Below are positions 46,739 through 54,552 of a DNA stretch of 64,000 nt, in pieces. The position numbers and the translations under genes are program-made. Positions within the stretch are counted from its first letter, which is position 1. The number at the start of each line of letters is the position of its first letter. Under the pieces are notes generated by a model. That model saw nothing but the letters and a program-made list of their open reading frames with translations. It searched no databases and was not told the origin of the DNA. This DNA is from Rothia koreensis (GTDB lineage: Bacteria > Actinomycetota > Actinomycetes > Actinomycetales > Micrococcaceae). Location of the stretch: contig NZ_NOIQ01000001.1 of assembly GCF_004136575.1 (NCBI RefSeq), forward strand, positions 124,001 through 188,000, given 5' to 3'.

Positions 46739-47305
46739 ATGACGACCAGGACTGCTACTAGGGCCGCCTCCGCTGCGGCCCTGGCTCTGGGCGCGATGCT
46801 CGCCCTGAGCGCCTGCGGTGGGGATGACACCGCCGCTGCTGGGGACAACGATGGGGGAGGAGGCGACCCCACTGCGACGCTCGAGGAGAGTCTCTTCATC
46901 TCCATCGATGACGGCGAGAACGTGCTCACGCTCCATGGCGACGAGATCGCAGAGGTCACTTACGTCGGCGAGACGTGTGAGCAGTTCAAGGACTTCATCG
47001 AGACCGCCCAGTCAACCGGGTTCGATCCTGAGCAGGAAGCGGAGAAAGTCGACGGTCGCCTCACCGGAAGCAACTTCGTCTCGTTGAAGCAGGGCCGGCT
47101 CAACGAGGCCAACACCACGATCATGTGGGGCGAAGACTCGGGAGCGAGGTCGAATGAAACCAACCCGTTCCTCGTCGATGTGCCCGATGTCGGCATGGTC
47201 TCGATCACCGACACCGGTAACGGCGAGAACACTGCCTACGCCGGGGCCAGCACCGAGCAAGGGCAACAACTTCTGGACGAGTGGACGACTGGCCAGTGCG
47301 GATGA
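46739..47305 (+). CDS. Hypothetical lipoprotein
   Basis: The signal peptide has the lipobox LSAC with Cys26, then a Gly/Asp-rich linker of about 15 residues. The mature part of about 145 residues contains two Cys (GETCEQF and the C-terminal TGQCG) that may form a disulphide. No family is recognised. ATG 46739 has GAAAGGA 8 nt upstream; ATG 46733 is too close to it. It is probably cotranscribed with the membrane protein gene upstream. Confidence 0.7.
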   Translation: MTTRTATRAASAAALALGAMLALSACGGDDTAAAGDNDGGGGDPTATLEESLFISIDDGENVLTLHGDEIAEVTYVGETCEQFKDFIETAQSTGFDPEQEAEKVDGRLTGSNFVSLKQGRLNEANTTIMWGEDSGARSNETNPFLVDVPDVGMVSITDTGNGENTAYAGASTEQGQQLLDEWTTGQCG

Positions 47306-47362
47306 CCTACTGAACGCGTCGTCACTGTCCGCGTGGATCCGCGAGCGACTGAGGAGCATGAT

Positions 47363-47668
47363 GTGGTCATGAAGCTCAGCGAGCTCAAGAACCACGACCA
47401 GGTCGTCCGTGAGCGCCAGGAGTCCGATCCCGAGTACGCGACGGAGTCTGATCGCCTCGCGCTGGCCAGCGCCGTGAGCCTGGCCGTCGTCCACCACCGC
47501 GGCGAGCACAGACTGACGCAGACCGGCTTCGGTCGCCTGCTCGGCTGGTCCCAGCTGCAGGTTGCCCGGCTCGAGTGCGGGGACATCCCACCGTCAATTG
47601 AGAACCTGGAGCGTCTGGCCAGCGCCGGCATCATCGATAATGGGCAAGCGCCGGGTGCTGATTCGTAG
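47363..47668 (+). CDS. XRE-like helix-turn-helix protein
   Basis: The 101-residue product contains RLTQTGFGRLLGWSQLQVAR and LECGDIPPSIENLERLA, a helix-turn-helix of the XRE or HigA type. The N-terminus is an extra helix (VRERQESDPEYATESDRLAL). GTG 47363 has GAGGAG 6 nt upstream; ATG 47369 is the alternative. It could be an antitoxin whose toxin is missing or a stand-alone regulator of the lipoprotein operon. Confidence 0.65.
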   Translation: MVMKLSELKNHDQVVRERQESDPEYATESDRLALASAVSLAVVHHRGEHRLTQTGFGRLLGWSQLQVARLECGDIPPSIENLERLASAGIIDNGQAPGADS

Positions 47669-47736
47669 ACCTCGCACTCACGCGACCGACCGCGACGATC
47701 TGATCCGAGGTCGTCACGGACGGTCGTAGATGACGA

Positions 47737-47940
47737 TCACGGGCGCTCGGCGGGCGTGGGGTCCTCGAGCCACTCAGGCTCCTTGCGCCCGAGTCCGGCG
47801 GAGATTGCCTCCGCCGTCTCGCGCCAGGAACGCTGCACCTCGTCGAAGCGGTCGGTACCCGCAGTCGCCTCGAGTTCGCGCAGGCAGGCCTCGCGATCGG
47901 ACGGCGTCAGCACTGTCGTCCAGGCTGGTTCGGAATCCAT
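47737..47940 (-). CDS. Small hypothetical protein
   Basis: A 67-residue acidic helical product starts MDSEPAWTTVLTPSDREACL. I chose ATG 47940 because TAGAAT lies 7 nt upstream, the local leaderless pattern. Upstream in-frame starts exist but overlap the divergent gene. No family is recognised. Confidence 0.5.
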   Translation of the reverse strand: MDSEPAWTTVLTPSDREACLRELEATAGTDRFDEVQRSWRETAEAISAGLGRKEPEWLEDPTPAERP

Positions 47941-47947
47941 GGCCACG

Positions 47948-47953
47948 ATTCTA
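47948..47953 (-). promoter_or_regulatory. -10 box of a leaderless small gene
   Basis: TAGAAT on the minus strand lies 7 nt before ATG 47940. Confidence 0.45.
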
Positions 47954-48001
47954 TGTGTCGTCATGACCGGCGGTCGATGGTCGACATGAGGACTGCCGAC
48001 G

Positions 48002-48007
48002 TACTGT
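48002..48007 (+). promoter_or_regulatory. -10 box of a leaderless small gene
   Basis: TACTGT lies 6 nt before ATG 48014. It is divergent from the site at 47948-47953. Confidence 0.4.
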
Positions 48008-48013
48008 TGAGAC

Positions 48014-48217
48014 ATGGACGCGTCGCTTAACGAGCTCTTCACCGACCGCGAACTCAGCGCCGGTCTTAACCATGCCGGTAAGAAGTATGCCGCTGGTCGT
48101 GCGGCCGAGCTGCTGGCCGAGGACCCCGTTCGGACGGCGCAGCAGCTCGTTGACCTGCTCCGTGAGGAGGCACGGGCCGCGGAGGCGGAGTTCGAGCAGG
48201 TCCGCGGCAACGCTTAG
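48014..48217 (+). CDS. Small helical hypothetical protein
   Basis: The 67-residue product is one long amphipathic helical protein (NELFTDRELSAGLNHAGKKY, then AEDPVRTAQQLVDLLREEAR). It has no Cys or membrane segment and no recognised family. It is the right-hand member of a divergent pair of small genes, both with leaderless-type starts. About 230 bases without a gene follow. Confidence 0.5.
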   Translation: MDASLNELFTDRELSAGLNHAGKKYAAGRAAELLAEDPVRTAQQLVDLLREEARAAEAEFEQVRGNA

Positions 48218-48448
48218 CTAGCAGAGCTCTCAGAGCTCGATCTCTCCTCGGAAAAGCAAACCGCCGGCTGCCGTGGCTACACCGGGGGCCAGCCTCGCTC
48301 ACATCCAGACGGTAGGAGCTAAAGCCTTTGCGGTTACCACCGTACCCCAGCGCTCAGACGCCGAGGACGAAGACGGCGACCGGAGCGGGGAGGCGAGCGA
48401 GGCGAACGGTGGGTGGAGCTCGCCGTGGCCGGAGTGGGTGGCTTCCTT

Positions 48449-49213
48449 TCAGCCGGGGGCGGACCGGCCAAGTCGCCAGTACCCGTAGAAGGAGACGTCC
48501 CGTTTGGGTATGCCACGGTCGTTGACTAGGTGTCGCCGAATGCCAGTGGCCAGCTTGGCCTCGCCAGCCACCCACGCATAGAGAGGGCCTTCGGGCAGTT
48601 CGGCACCAGCAACCGCCTCCAGCGCGCGGACGCCGGGACGCAGACTCTCGCTGTCGCGGCTGAGCCAGTGGACACGCACGCCGGGCTGCGTAGGAACGGC
48701 GCGGATGTCATGCTTGGTCGCCACCTCCACGAAGACTTCCGTGGGCGACGGGTTCGGATCCCTGTCTAGGATCGACAAGATGGCTGGCAACGCAGTTTCG
48801 TCACCCGCCAGTAGGCGTCCTCGGGTGTGCTCAGGCGGACCGTACATGGAACCGAGATCGAAGATCCCGGCAGGGTCTCCCGGCTGGACCCGACGTACCC
48901 ACGAGGTCATGGGCGAGTCGCCGTGCAGAGCGAACTCGATGTCGAGTTCCTGCTCGGCTGGGCGCAGGCTGCGGACGGTCAGAGTGCGCACCCACGGACG
49001 GGTCGCTTTCGGCATCCGCAGGACCTGAACCATCCACGCTTCGTTCGAGGCGGTCGGCATCTGCAGCTTATGTTGCCCCTCGCGTGGGAAGAAGAGTCGC
49101 ACAGCCTGGTCAGCTTCTCCTGGAACGAGGTGCCGTATGCCAGGCCCACCCAGGGTGAGTGTGGTGAAGCCGGCGGAGACCGGCTGACAGCGCCGTACCT
49201 CCAAGGTGAGCAT
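48449..49213 (-). CDS. Siderophore-interacting protein (FAD-dependent ferric reductase type)
   Basis: The family (ViuB/YqjH) frees iron from imported siderophores by reduction with NAD(P)H. The 254-residue protein has a FAD-binding beta domain with RTLTVRSL (RxYTxR-like), GDPAGIFDLGSMYGPP near 125, a LAGDETALPAI nucleotide segment near 140 and the C-terminal WVAGEAKLATGIRRHL. The final FYGYWRLGR fits the family end. ATG 49213 is preferred over an upstream GTG (49255), whose extension is basic and poorly conserved-looking. A TetR gene is divergent. Confidence 0.9.
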   Translation of the reverse strand: MLTLEVRRCQPVSAGFTTLTLGGPGIRHLVPGEADQAVRLFFPREGQHKLQMPTASNEAWMVQVLRMPKATRPWVRTLTVRSLRPAEQELDIEFALHGDSPMTSWVRRVQPGDPAGIFDLGSMYGPPEHTRGRLLAGDETALPAILSILDRDPNPSPTEVFVEVATKHDIRAVPTQPGVRVHWLSRDSESLRPGVRALEAVAGAELPEGPLYAWVAGEAKLATGIRRHLVNDRGIPKRDVSFYGYWRLGRSAPG

Positions 49214-49359
49214 CTTGCGCTCTCGTGGGAGGCGGACCCGGGGGCTCAACGCCACACTCGCAGGTTGTCGGTTCTGGTGTTTTCATAGCTCATGACACTA
49301 TTGTGAGTAAAAGCTCAGCTATTTGCTACTCGCTTTTCACCGGCCAGGAGGAACAACGG

Positions 49360-49980
49360 ATGACCCCCGGCGATCGCCGCCTCGCCCCACGTCGCAAGCC
49401 CCGGCAGGTTCGCGCCGAACTCACCCGCGAGCGGGTCCTCACCGCAGCTGCTCAGGTTTTCGCCGAGTACGGATACGCGGCCGGCACAACCAACCGCATC
49501 GCCGAACGGGCCCGCATGTCCATCGGCTCGCTGTACCAGTACTTCCCGAACAAGGACGCCATCCTCGCCGAGCTGCTGGTCCGGCACATCGACCGCGGCT
49601 CATGGACAGGAGCCGAAGAACTGGACATGACTCCCGGCAGCCTCGAAGGCGTCATCCGGTCCCTGGTGCGCGACGCGATCGACAATCACCGCGACGACCC
49701 CCAGCTCCTGCAGATCATGATCGAGGTAGCGCCTGTCTCCAGTGACCTGATCGAAGCGATCGACCGGCACGGCAAAGCCCGGGTGAGCCAGGTGCGCGAG
49801 GTGTTCGCCCGTCATCCCGACGTCCAGGTGAAAGATCTCGACATGGCCGCAGAACTCGTCGTGGGAACCTTAGAGATGAACACCCACAAACTCATGGCAA
49901 CCCTCCACCCCGACCACGTCGAAAGGCTCGAAACGGAGCTAGTCGCCATGGTTACTCGATACCTGCGCGGCGATCGGTAA
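49360..49980 (+). CDS. TetR family regulator
   Basis: The 206-residue protein has an N-terminal helix-turn-helix (RERVLTAAAQVFAEYGYAAG, then MSIGSLYQYFPNKDAILAEL) and a C-terminal ligand domain. AGGAGG lies 7 nt before ATG 49360. Being divergent from the siderophore-interacting gene, it probably represses that gene and itself. The shared 146-bp gap holds an imperfect palindrome around CATGACACTATTGTGAG (49288-49308) that may be the operator. Confidence 0.92.
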   Translation: MTPGDRRLAPRRKPRQVRAELTRERVLTAAAQVFAEYGYAAGTTNRIAERARMSIGSLYQYFPNKDAILAELLVRHIDRGSWTGAEELDMTPGSLEGVIRSLVRDAIDNHRDDPQLLQIMIEVAPVSSDLIEAIDRHGKARVSQVREVFARHPDVQVKDLDMAAELVVGTLEMNTHKLMATLHPDHVERLETELVAMVTRYLRGDR

Positions 49981-50046
49981 CGACGAGCTCGCCCCGGCAA
50001 TGCCGACAACGCTCGCCATGCTGCCTCTTGGCATCGAATCACTCAG

Positions 50047-50802
50047 TCACGCGTAGTGCGTCGGGGGAGACCCGAACGCACGTGTGAACGCCGCGGTAAA
50101 TGCTGCCGGGGACGAGTACCCGAGCCGGACGGCTACCTCGGTGACCGACGCTGACGGGAGCATCCGGAGGCCGGCGAGCAAACGCGCTCGAGATCGCCAG
50201 GCCGCCGGGCTCGTCCCTGTCTGGGCGAGGAACCGGCGGTCGAACGTCCGCAGGCTCATTGCTGCCGTTCGCGCCCAATCGGCGTTCGACACCGCCAGGT
50301 CGGGTTCAGCCAGGTAACGACGGCACAAGGATCGGAACGGCTCATCGTGTGGCAGAGAGACCGACAACGGTGTGGGCGTCAGTCCGCGAAGCTCATGGAG
50401 GATGAGGTCGATGACTGCCCCGTCGCGCCCCGCAGCATCGTAGTCCGCGGCGAAGGCGTTCGCGGTGCGCAAGAGCTCTCGAAGCAGCGGGCTGATCTCG
50501 GCGACGACGCATCGGGTCGGCCACCAGGGTACGGCGTCAGGTTCGATGTACAGGCTCCACGTCGTCACGGCGTCCATGACCACCTCGTGCGTGGTGCCGG
50601 CCGGTATGAGCACGGCCCGGTGAGCGGGCACAGTCCACGACCCGTCGTCGGTGTCGACCTGCATGACGCCCCGCGCGCCATACAGCAGCTGAGCGCGGCG
50701 GTGAGAGTGCCGCGGGAGCAGATGGCCGGGTGCGTAGTCGGTGCCGATCGGCAGCACGTCGATCGGCAGATGGTCCACCTCAGACAGATTGACGTTGTGC
50801 AC
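50047..50802 (-). CDS. AraC family regulator
   Basis: The 251-residue protein has an N-terminal cupin-type sensing domain (PRHSHRRAQLLYGARG near residue 30, AGTTHEVVMDA near 68) and a C-terminal pair of AraC helix-turn-helix motifs (ASVTEVAVRLGYSSPAAFTA near 220). AraC proteins of this form typically control a divergent transporter. The neighbouring divergent gene is only a broken TauE/SafE fragment, whereas an intact copy lies 1 kb away beside a broken AraC copy. Confidence 0.9.
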   Translation of the reverse strand: MHNVNLSEVDHLPIDVLPIGTDYAPGHLLPRHSHRRAQLLYGARGVMQVDTDDGSWTVPAHRAVLIPAGTTHEVVMDAVTTWSLYIEPDAVPWWPTRCVVAEISPLLRELLRTANAFAADYDAAGRDGAVIDLILHELRGLTPTPLSVSLPHDEPFRSLCRRYLAEPDLAVSNADWARTAAMSLRTFDRRFLAQTGTSPAAWRSRARLLAGLRMLPSASVTEVAVRLGYSSPAAFTAAFTRAFGSPPTHYA

Positions 50803-50814
50803 TCGGTCATCATA

Positions 50815-50985
50815 ATGGCTGAGACTCGAAGGAAGGTGGTGCGGATTCGATTGCCTGCCGTGGGTGTCGCGTGTTCAGATGGAGGTATGAAGCTGCTGGT
50901 CCTGTTCTTCGCGATCTCGCCGTGGGGTTGATTATCGTGCTGTTCGGTTCCGGCAATGGTCTCGTCGTTGTCCCGATCAGCAGGC
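50815..50985 (+). pseudogene. 5' remnant of a TauE/SafE permease gene
   Basis: This stretch aligns with the start of the intact permease gene at 51726-51898, including the leader. Both encode MAET-, then SDGGM-, then LLVLFF. A 1-nt deletion after LLVLFF shifts the frame to a stop, and similarity continues in the other frame to about 50978 and then ends. Confidence 0.75.
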
Positions 50986-51022
50986 TTCGCATGTCAGAGC
51001 CGAAGCGGAAGGTCGATCTTTG

Positions 51023-51475
51023 ATGCAAGGAGTAGCTGTCAGCCAAGCGTCCGTCGGAGACCAGAAGGCGATCCACGACCTCGTCGATCGCGCCTACCGT
51101 GGCTACGTACCCCGGATCGGCAAGCGGCCCGCACCGATGACGGACAACTACAGGCAGCGGATCATTGACGGCGAGGCCTATGTGACGCGGATCGATGGCT
51201 GCATCGTCGGGCTCATCGTTCTCTCACCCCGCGACGATTATCTGCACATTGGGAACATTGCGGTCGATCCTGATCGGCAGCGCGAAGGCATCGGGACTGC
51301 CCTCCTCGGGTTCGCTGAAGAGCGAGCTCGCGAACTCGGCCTGACCGAGCTGCGCCTCTATACAAACGCGGCCATGACCGAAAACCTTGACTACTACCCG
51401 AAACGTGGGTTCACGGTTGTCGAACGGCGACACGAGGACGGCTTCGACCGCGTCTACTTCTCCCGGGTTCTCTAG
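51023..51475 (+). CDS. GNAT family N-acetyltransferase
   Basis: The 150-residue protein has the acetyl-CoA-binding motif A, HIGNIAVDPDRQREGIGTAL near residue 75 (Q/R-x-x-G-x-G/A), and the C-terminal LRLYTNAAMTENLDYYPKRG. Substrate is unknown. It sits between the two copies of the AraC-TauE module, so it may have entered with the rearrangement. ATG 51023 has GGAAGG about 10 nt upstream. Confidence 0.82.
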   Translation: MQGVAVSQASVGDQKAIHDLVDRAYRGYVPRIGKRPAPMTDNYRQRIIDGEAYVTRIDGCIVGLIVLSPRDDYLHIGNIAVDPDRQREGIGTALLGFAEERARELGLTELRLYTNAAMTENLDYYPKRGFTVVERRHEDGFDRVYFSRVL

Positions 51476-51551
51476 ATCACTCGGCGACAGGCATGCCAAG
51501 GTGCCGTGCGCTGATCTTTGACCAGAAGTCGGCCGCGTAGTCGGTGACAGA

Positions 51552-51740
51552 TCAGTTGCCGATACCGGGTTCCACCGACGAGTTGCAGCTCGCCTCAGAT
51601 TCTTCGCCGAGCATGACGCGCACGAACTGCGCGGCGGGGAACGCGGCGGGAGTGCATGGTCCCCTCGGATAGCGCCGCTCCAGTGTGTCGATCGGAAGGT
51701 CCACGTTGGGCCCGCGATCGTTATGATGGCCGAAACTCAA
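51552..51740 (-). pseudogene. Probable remnant of an AraC-family regulator N-terminus
   Basis: A 62-codon frame reads NVDLPIDTLERRYPRGPCTP, which parallels the start of the intact AraC gene (HLPIDVLPIGTDYAPGHLLP). DNA similarity is visible around the CCGATCGAC core. The frame then stops. Position and strand relative to the intact TauE gene mirror the intact AraC gene. Confidence 0.45.
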
Positions 51741-51797
51741 AAGAAGTTGATGCGTAATCGATTGCCCGCCACATGCGTGTCACGGTCAGATGGAGGC

Positions 51798-52595
51798 ATG
51801 ACACTCCTGGTTCTGTTCTTCGTGGGTCTCGCCGTCGGTGTGACCACCGTGCTCTTCGGCTTCGGCGGTGGTTTCGTCACCGTCCCGATCATCCTGCTCG
51901 TTGACGCGTCAAGGGGCGGCGATGCGATACGAATCGCGGTGGCGACATCGGCGCTGGTCATGGTCGTCAACGCGATCATTGCGACCCTCTCCACGAGGCG
52001 CAGCATCTTGGAGCATCTCCGTGGTCGCCGAGCACTGTTCGTTCTCCTCGCCGTCGGCGGCGCAGCGGGTTCAGCGGCGGCCCTGTTCGTCCCGGACGCG
52101 GTACCGCGGTGGGGATTCGTCGCCTATATCGGCATCACTGTCGTCGATCTTCTGCTTCGCCCTGGGTTCCTCCCGCGACGAGCGACCGCGAGGCCCGCCG
52201 ATGAGGCTGCGGGTCGTGGACTGCCGGACGCACTCGGGGCCCCGGTCGGAGCGATCGCGTCGTTCCTCGGTGTCGGGGGAAGCGTGATGACCGTGCCCAT
52301 GATGCGCCGGTCCGGCATGGAGATGAGCACAGCCACCTCCCTGGCCAATCCTCTGACGATCGCCATCGCCGCGCCGGCCATGCTGGTGGCGTTCGCGTTC
52401 GGCGGGGGAGTGGCCTCGGGTTCCGGGTTGATCGGAACAGTCGACGTGGCATCGGCCATCGCTCTGTTGGCGGGAGCAGTTCCGGTCATCGTCGTCCTGC
52501 GCAGGCGACCCCCGAGGATCCCGGAGGCGGTGCATAGTTGGGCGTATCTGGTGTTGCTCGTCGTCGCCGCGACTACCGTCGCGCTCACCGGGTGA
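51798..52595 (+). CDS. TauE/SafE family permease
   Basis: TauE/SafE proteins export small anions such as sulfite or sulfonate-derived acids. The 265-residue protein has eight hydrophobic segments and the paired family repeats: LFGFGGGFVTVPIIL near residue 22 and FLGVGGSVMTVPMM near 160. ATG 51798 fits the start of the first helix but its GGAGG is very close. An in-frame ATG at 51726 adds 24 residues that are also preserved in the remnant copy, so the longer form is possible. The stop abuts the convergent TetR stop. Confidence 0.88.
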   Translation: MTLLVLFFVGLAVGVTTVLFGFGGGFVTVPIILLVDASRGGDAIRIAVATSALVMVVNAIIATLSTRRSILEHLRGRRALFVLLAVGGAAGSAAALFVPDAVPRWGFVAYIGITVVDLLLRPGFLPRRATARPADEAAGRGLPDALGAPVGAIASFLGVGGSVMTVPMMRRSGMEMSTATSLANPLTIAIAAPAMLVAFAFGGGVASGSGLIGTVDVASAIALLAGAVPVIVVLRRRPPRIPEAVHSWAYLVLLVVAATTVALTG

Positions 52596-53207
52596 TCAAC
52601 TGCTCAGAACGGGGGCGGCACCGCGGAGGAACTGAGCGACTGCGTCTTCGACGAGCGCGTCCAGTCGGTCGGTGTCGAGGAGCCCGTTGTTGACCATGAT
52701 GGCCAGGCCGTTGACGGTCGCGTAGAGGATCATCCCGATCTCATCGACCGGCCCGGCTTGAAGCGCGTGGATGGCCTGCCCTTCTTCGATCAGCTCGACG
52801 AGTGGAGCGAAGGCTTCCTCGGCGGCACGGGTGATCTGCGGCGTGTCGGGTTCGTGCTTGGCTGCGTTCATCAGTTCGAGGAGGGCTGGGTTCTCGGTCG
52901 CGAAGCGTGCGAAGGCGACCGAGGCTCTGCTGATTCGGGCCGCGAGATCTTCGTCGCTGTCGGCGATGGCATCGCGGATCGTCGCTCCGAGGCGCGTAAA
53001 GCCCGTCTCGGCGAGGGCGTCGAGGAGGTCCTGGCGTTCGGGGAAGTGCCGACGGGGCGCTGCGTGGCTGACGCCGACTTCCCGGGCGAGGTCGCGCAGC
53101 GACAGTTGTGCCAGTCCGCGTTCGCGCAGGCTGCGCTCCGCGGCCTCCATCAATGCCTGGCGCAGCTCCCCGTGGTGGTAGCGGCGCTGTTCGTCCTGTC
53201 GCGTCAT
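52596..53207 (-). CDS. TetR family regulator
   Basis: The 203-residue protein starts MTRQDEQRRYHHGELRQALM, a form common in one TetR subgroup. It has the recognition helix GVSHAAPRRHFPERQDLLDA and a TetR_C domain. ATG 53207 lies 6 nt after TATCGT, so it is probably leaderless; an upstream in-frame ATG is less likely. It is divergent from the SnoaL-like gene and should control it. Confidence 0.9.
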   Translation of the reverse strand: MTRQDEQRRYHHGELRQALMEAAERSLRERGLAQLSLRDLAREVGVSHAAPRRHFPERQDLLDALAETGFTRLGATIRDAIADSDEDLAARISRASVAFARFATENPALLELMNAAKHEPDTPQITRAAEEAFAPLVELIEEGQAIHALQAGPVDEIGMILYATVNGLAIMVNNGLLDTDRLDALVEDAVAQFLRGAAPVLSS

Positions 53208-53213
53208 GGCACA

Positions 53214-53266
53214 ACGATAGAGCACCAAAGTAGACATTGACAACTTAGGTAGGCAGTGGCTACATT
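53214..53266. promoter_or_regulatory. Divergent promoters of TetR and SnoaL-like genes
   Basis: Rightward, TTGACA (53237-53242) and TACATT (53261-53266) are 18 nt apart, a near-consensus promoter. Leftward, TATCGT (53219-53214) is the -10 box 6 nt from the TetR ATG. An imperfect palindrome with TAGACA and TTAGGTAGGC lies between and may be the operator. Confidence 0.6.
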
Positions 53267-53314
53267 CGTGGCAGGGCCTCGCGCCTGTTCAACCACGACG
53301 AAAGGAACACCCCC

Positions 53315-53788
53315 ATGTCTCATGACGCAGACCGTGCCGACATCATCGAACTCTTCGGTCGCTACGCCGACATCGCCGACACGAAGAACTTCGATGACCT
53401 GCCACCGCTGGTCCACACCGACCCGTTCACGCTGGACTTCGCATCCGTGACCGGCATGCCCCCGATGCAGGCCCCGCTGGCCGAGTACGTTCAGGTGCTG
53501 CAGGGATCGTTCTCGCCGTTCATCGCCACGCACCACACGATCACCGGTCACGTCATCGAGATCGACGGAGACCGCGCCACCGCCCACGCGCACGTGCAGG
53601 CCGAGCACTGGGTCCCGGATGAGGTCGCTGACGGTCGGGCGAACCGGTGGCTGGTCGTCGGCTTCTACGACAACGAGGCCACCCGCACAGATGAAGGATG
53701 GCGATTCAGCAGGGTCAAGCTCACCGCTGTCTACCAGGAGAACGCGCATCTCCTCGCCGGAAACGCAGAACCCGCGGACAAGAGCTGA
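53315..53788 (+). CDS. SnoaL-like / NTF2-fold protein
   Basis: The 157-residue protein looks like a nuclear transport factor 2-fold (SnoaL-like) domain: an N-terminal helix IIELFGRYADIADTKNFDDL, then HTDPFTLDF and a run of beta strands ending with WRFSRVKLTAVYQEN. Such small proteins act as cyclases, isomerases or ligand binders. GAAAGGA precedes ATG 53315. The strong promoter and divergent TetR gene suggest an inducible gene. Confidence 0.8.
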   Translation: MSHDADRADIIELFGRYADIADTKNFDDLPPLVHTDPFTLDFASVTGMPPMQAPLAEYVQVLQGSFSPFIATHHTITGHVIEIDGDRATAHAHVQAEHWVPDEVADGRANRWLVVGFYDNEATRTDEGWRFSRVKLTAVYQENAHLLAGNAEPADKS

Positions 53789-53812
53789 CCGGCGGGGGTA
53801 CCGATCGTGAGG

Positions 53813-54445
53813 TCACTCGGTGGCGTCGGCGAGGAGTCCGTGCAGGACAATGTCGGTCATGAGGTCGTGATCGTCGGCATCGTCGGATCGTCCCATCAGC
53901 CTGGCCAACGGAGGTTGGCTGTAGAGGCTCGTGGGGGAGGTGGTCAGGAAATAGAACAGGTACCAGGGCATCGGGCGAATCCGACCGTCGTCCACCAGGC
54001 GCTCGAAGAGCGACTTGATGGTGTCGTTCATCGGAGCGAGCAGCTCATGCAGATGCGCCAGCCGTGGCGAATCGATCCGGGCCTCCTGGTCGATCAGCCG
54101 AGCGAAGTGGGCCGACTCCGATGCCGCCCGATGCAGGGCGCGGATCGCGCCGACGAGACGCTCGAGGTCGTCCCTGCCGTCCTGCTCCAGCTCGACCGTG
54201 ATTACCTCGAGCCACGGTCCCATCGCGTACTCGACCACGTGCTTCCAGAGGCCCTCCTTCGAGCCGTACCGGTCGGAGATGAACGTGTGCCCCATGCCGA
54301 GCTCGGTGCTGAGGCGGCGCACGGACACCGCCTCGTATCCCTGGTCGGCGAACGCCTCCAGGGCGTGTTGCAAGACGGTCTCCGGCTCGAGCACAGGGTC
54401 GGTCTTGGTCGGTCGGCCCGGGCCGCGGCGCACTGAACGAGTCAT
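53813..54445 (-). CDS. TetR family regulator
   Basis: The 210-residue protein has a basic N-terminus (MTRSVRRGPGRPTKTD), the helix-turn-helix ALEAFADQGYEAVSVRRLST followed by MGHTFISDRYGSKEGLWKHV, and a long C-terminal domain. GGAGG lies 6 nt before ATG 54445. It is divergent from two SDR genes, with a clear palindrome between. Confidence 0.9.
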   Translation of the reverse strand: MTRSVRRGPGRPTKTDPVLEPETVLQHALEAFADQGYEAVSVRRLSTELGMGHTFISDRYGSKEGLWKHVVEYAMGPWLEVITVELEQDGRDDLERLVGAIRALHRAASESAHFARLIDQEARIDSPRLAHLHELLAPMNDTIKSLFERLVDDGRIRPMPWYLFYFLTTSPTSLYSQPPLARLMGRSDDADDHDLMTDIVLHGLLADATE

Positions 54446-54478
54446 CAAGCTCCTCCGTTCGATCAATACTCAGACTAG

Positions 54479-54500
54479 TAATCCGACGCCTGCCGGATTA
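54479..54500. promoter_or_regulatory. Probable TetR operator
   Basis: TAATCCG and CGGATTA form a perfect palindrome with an 8-nt spacer, halfway between the TetR start and the first SDR start. Confidence 0.65.
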
Positions 54501-54552
54501 TTCTGATGATACGTGCTCGCACACCGCGGCCGCGATACGTGAAAGGGTCCTC

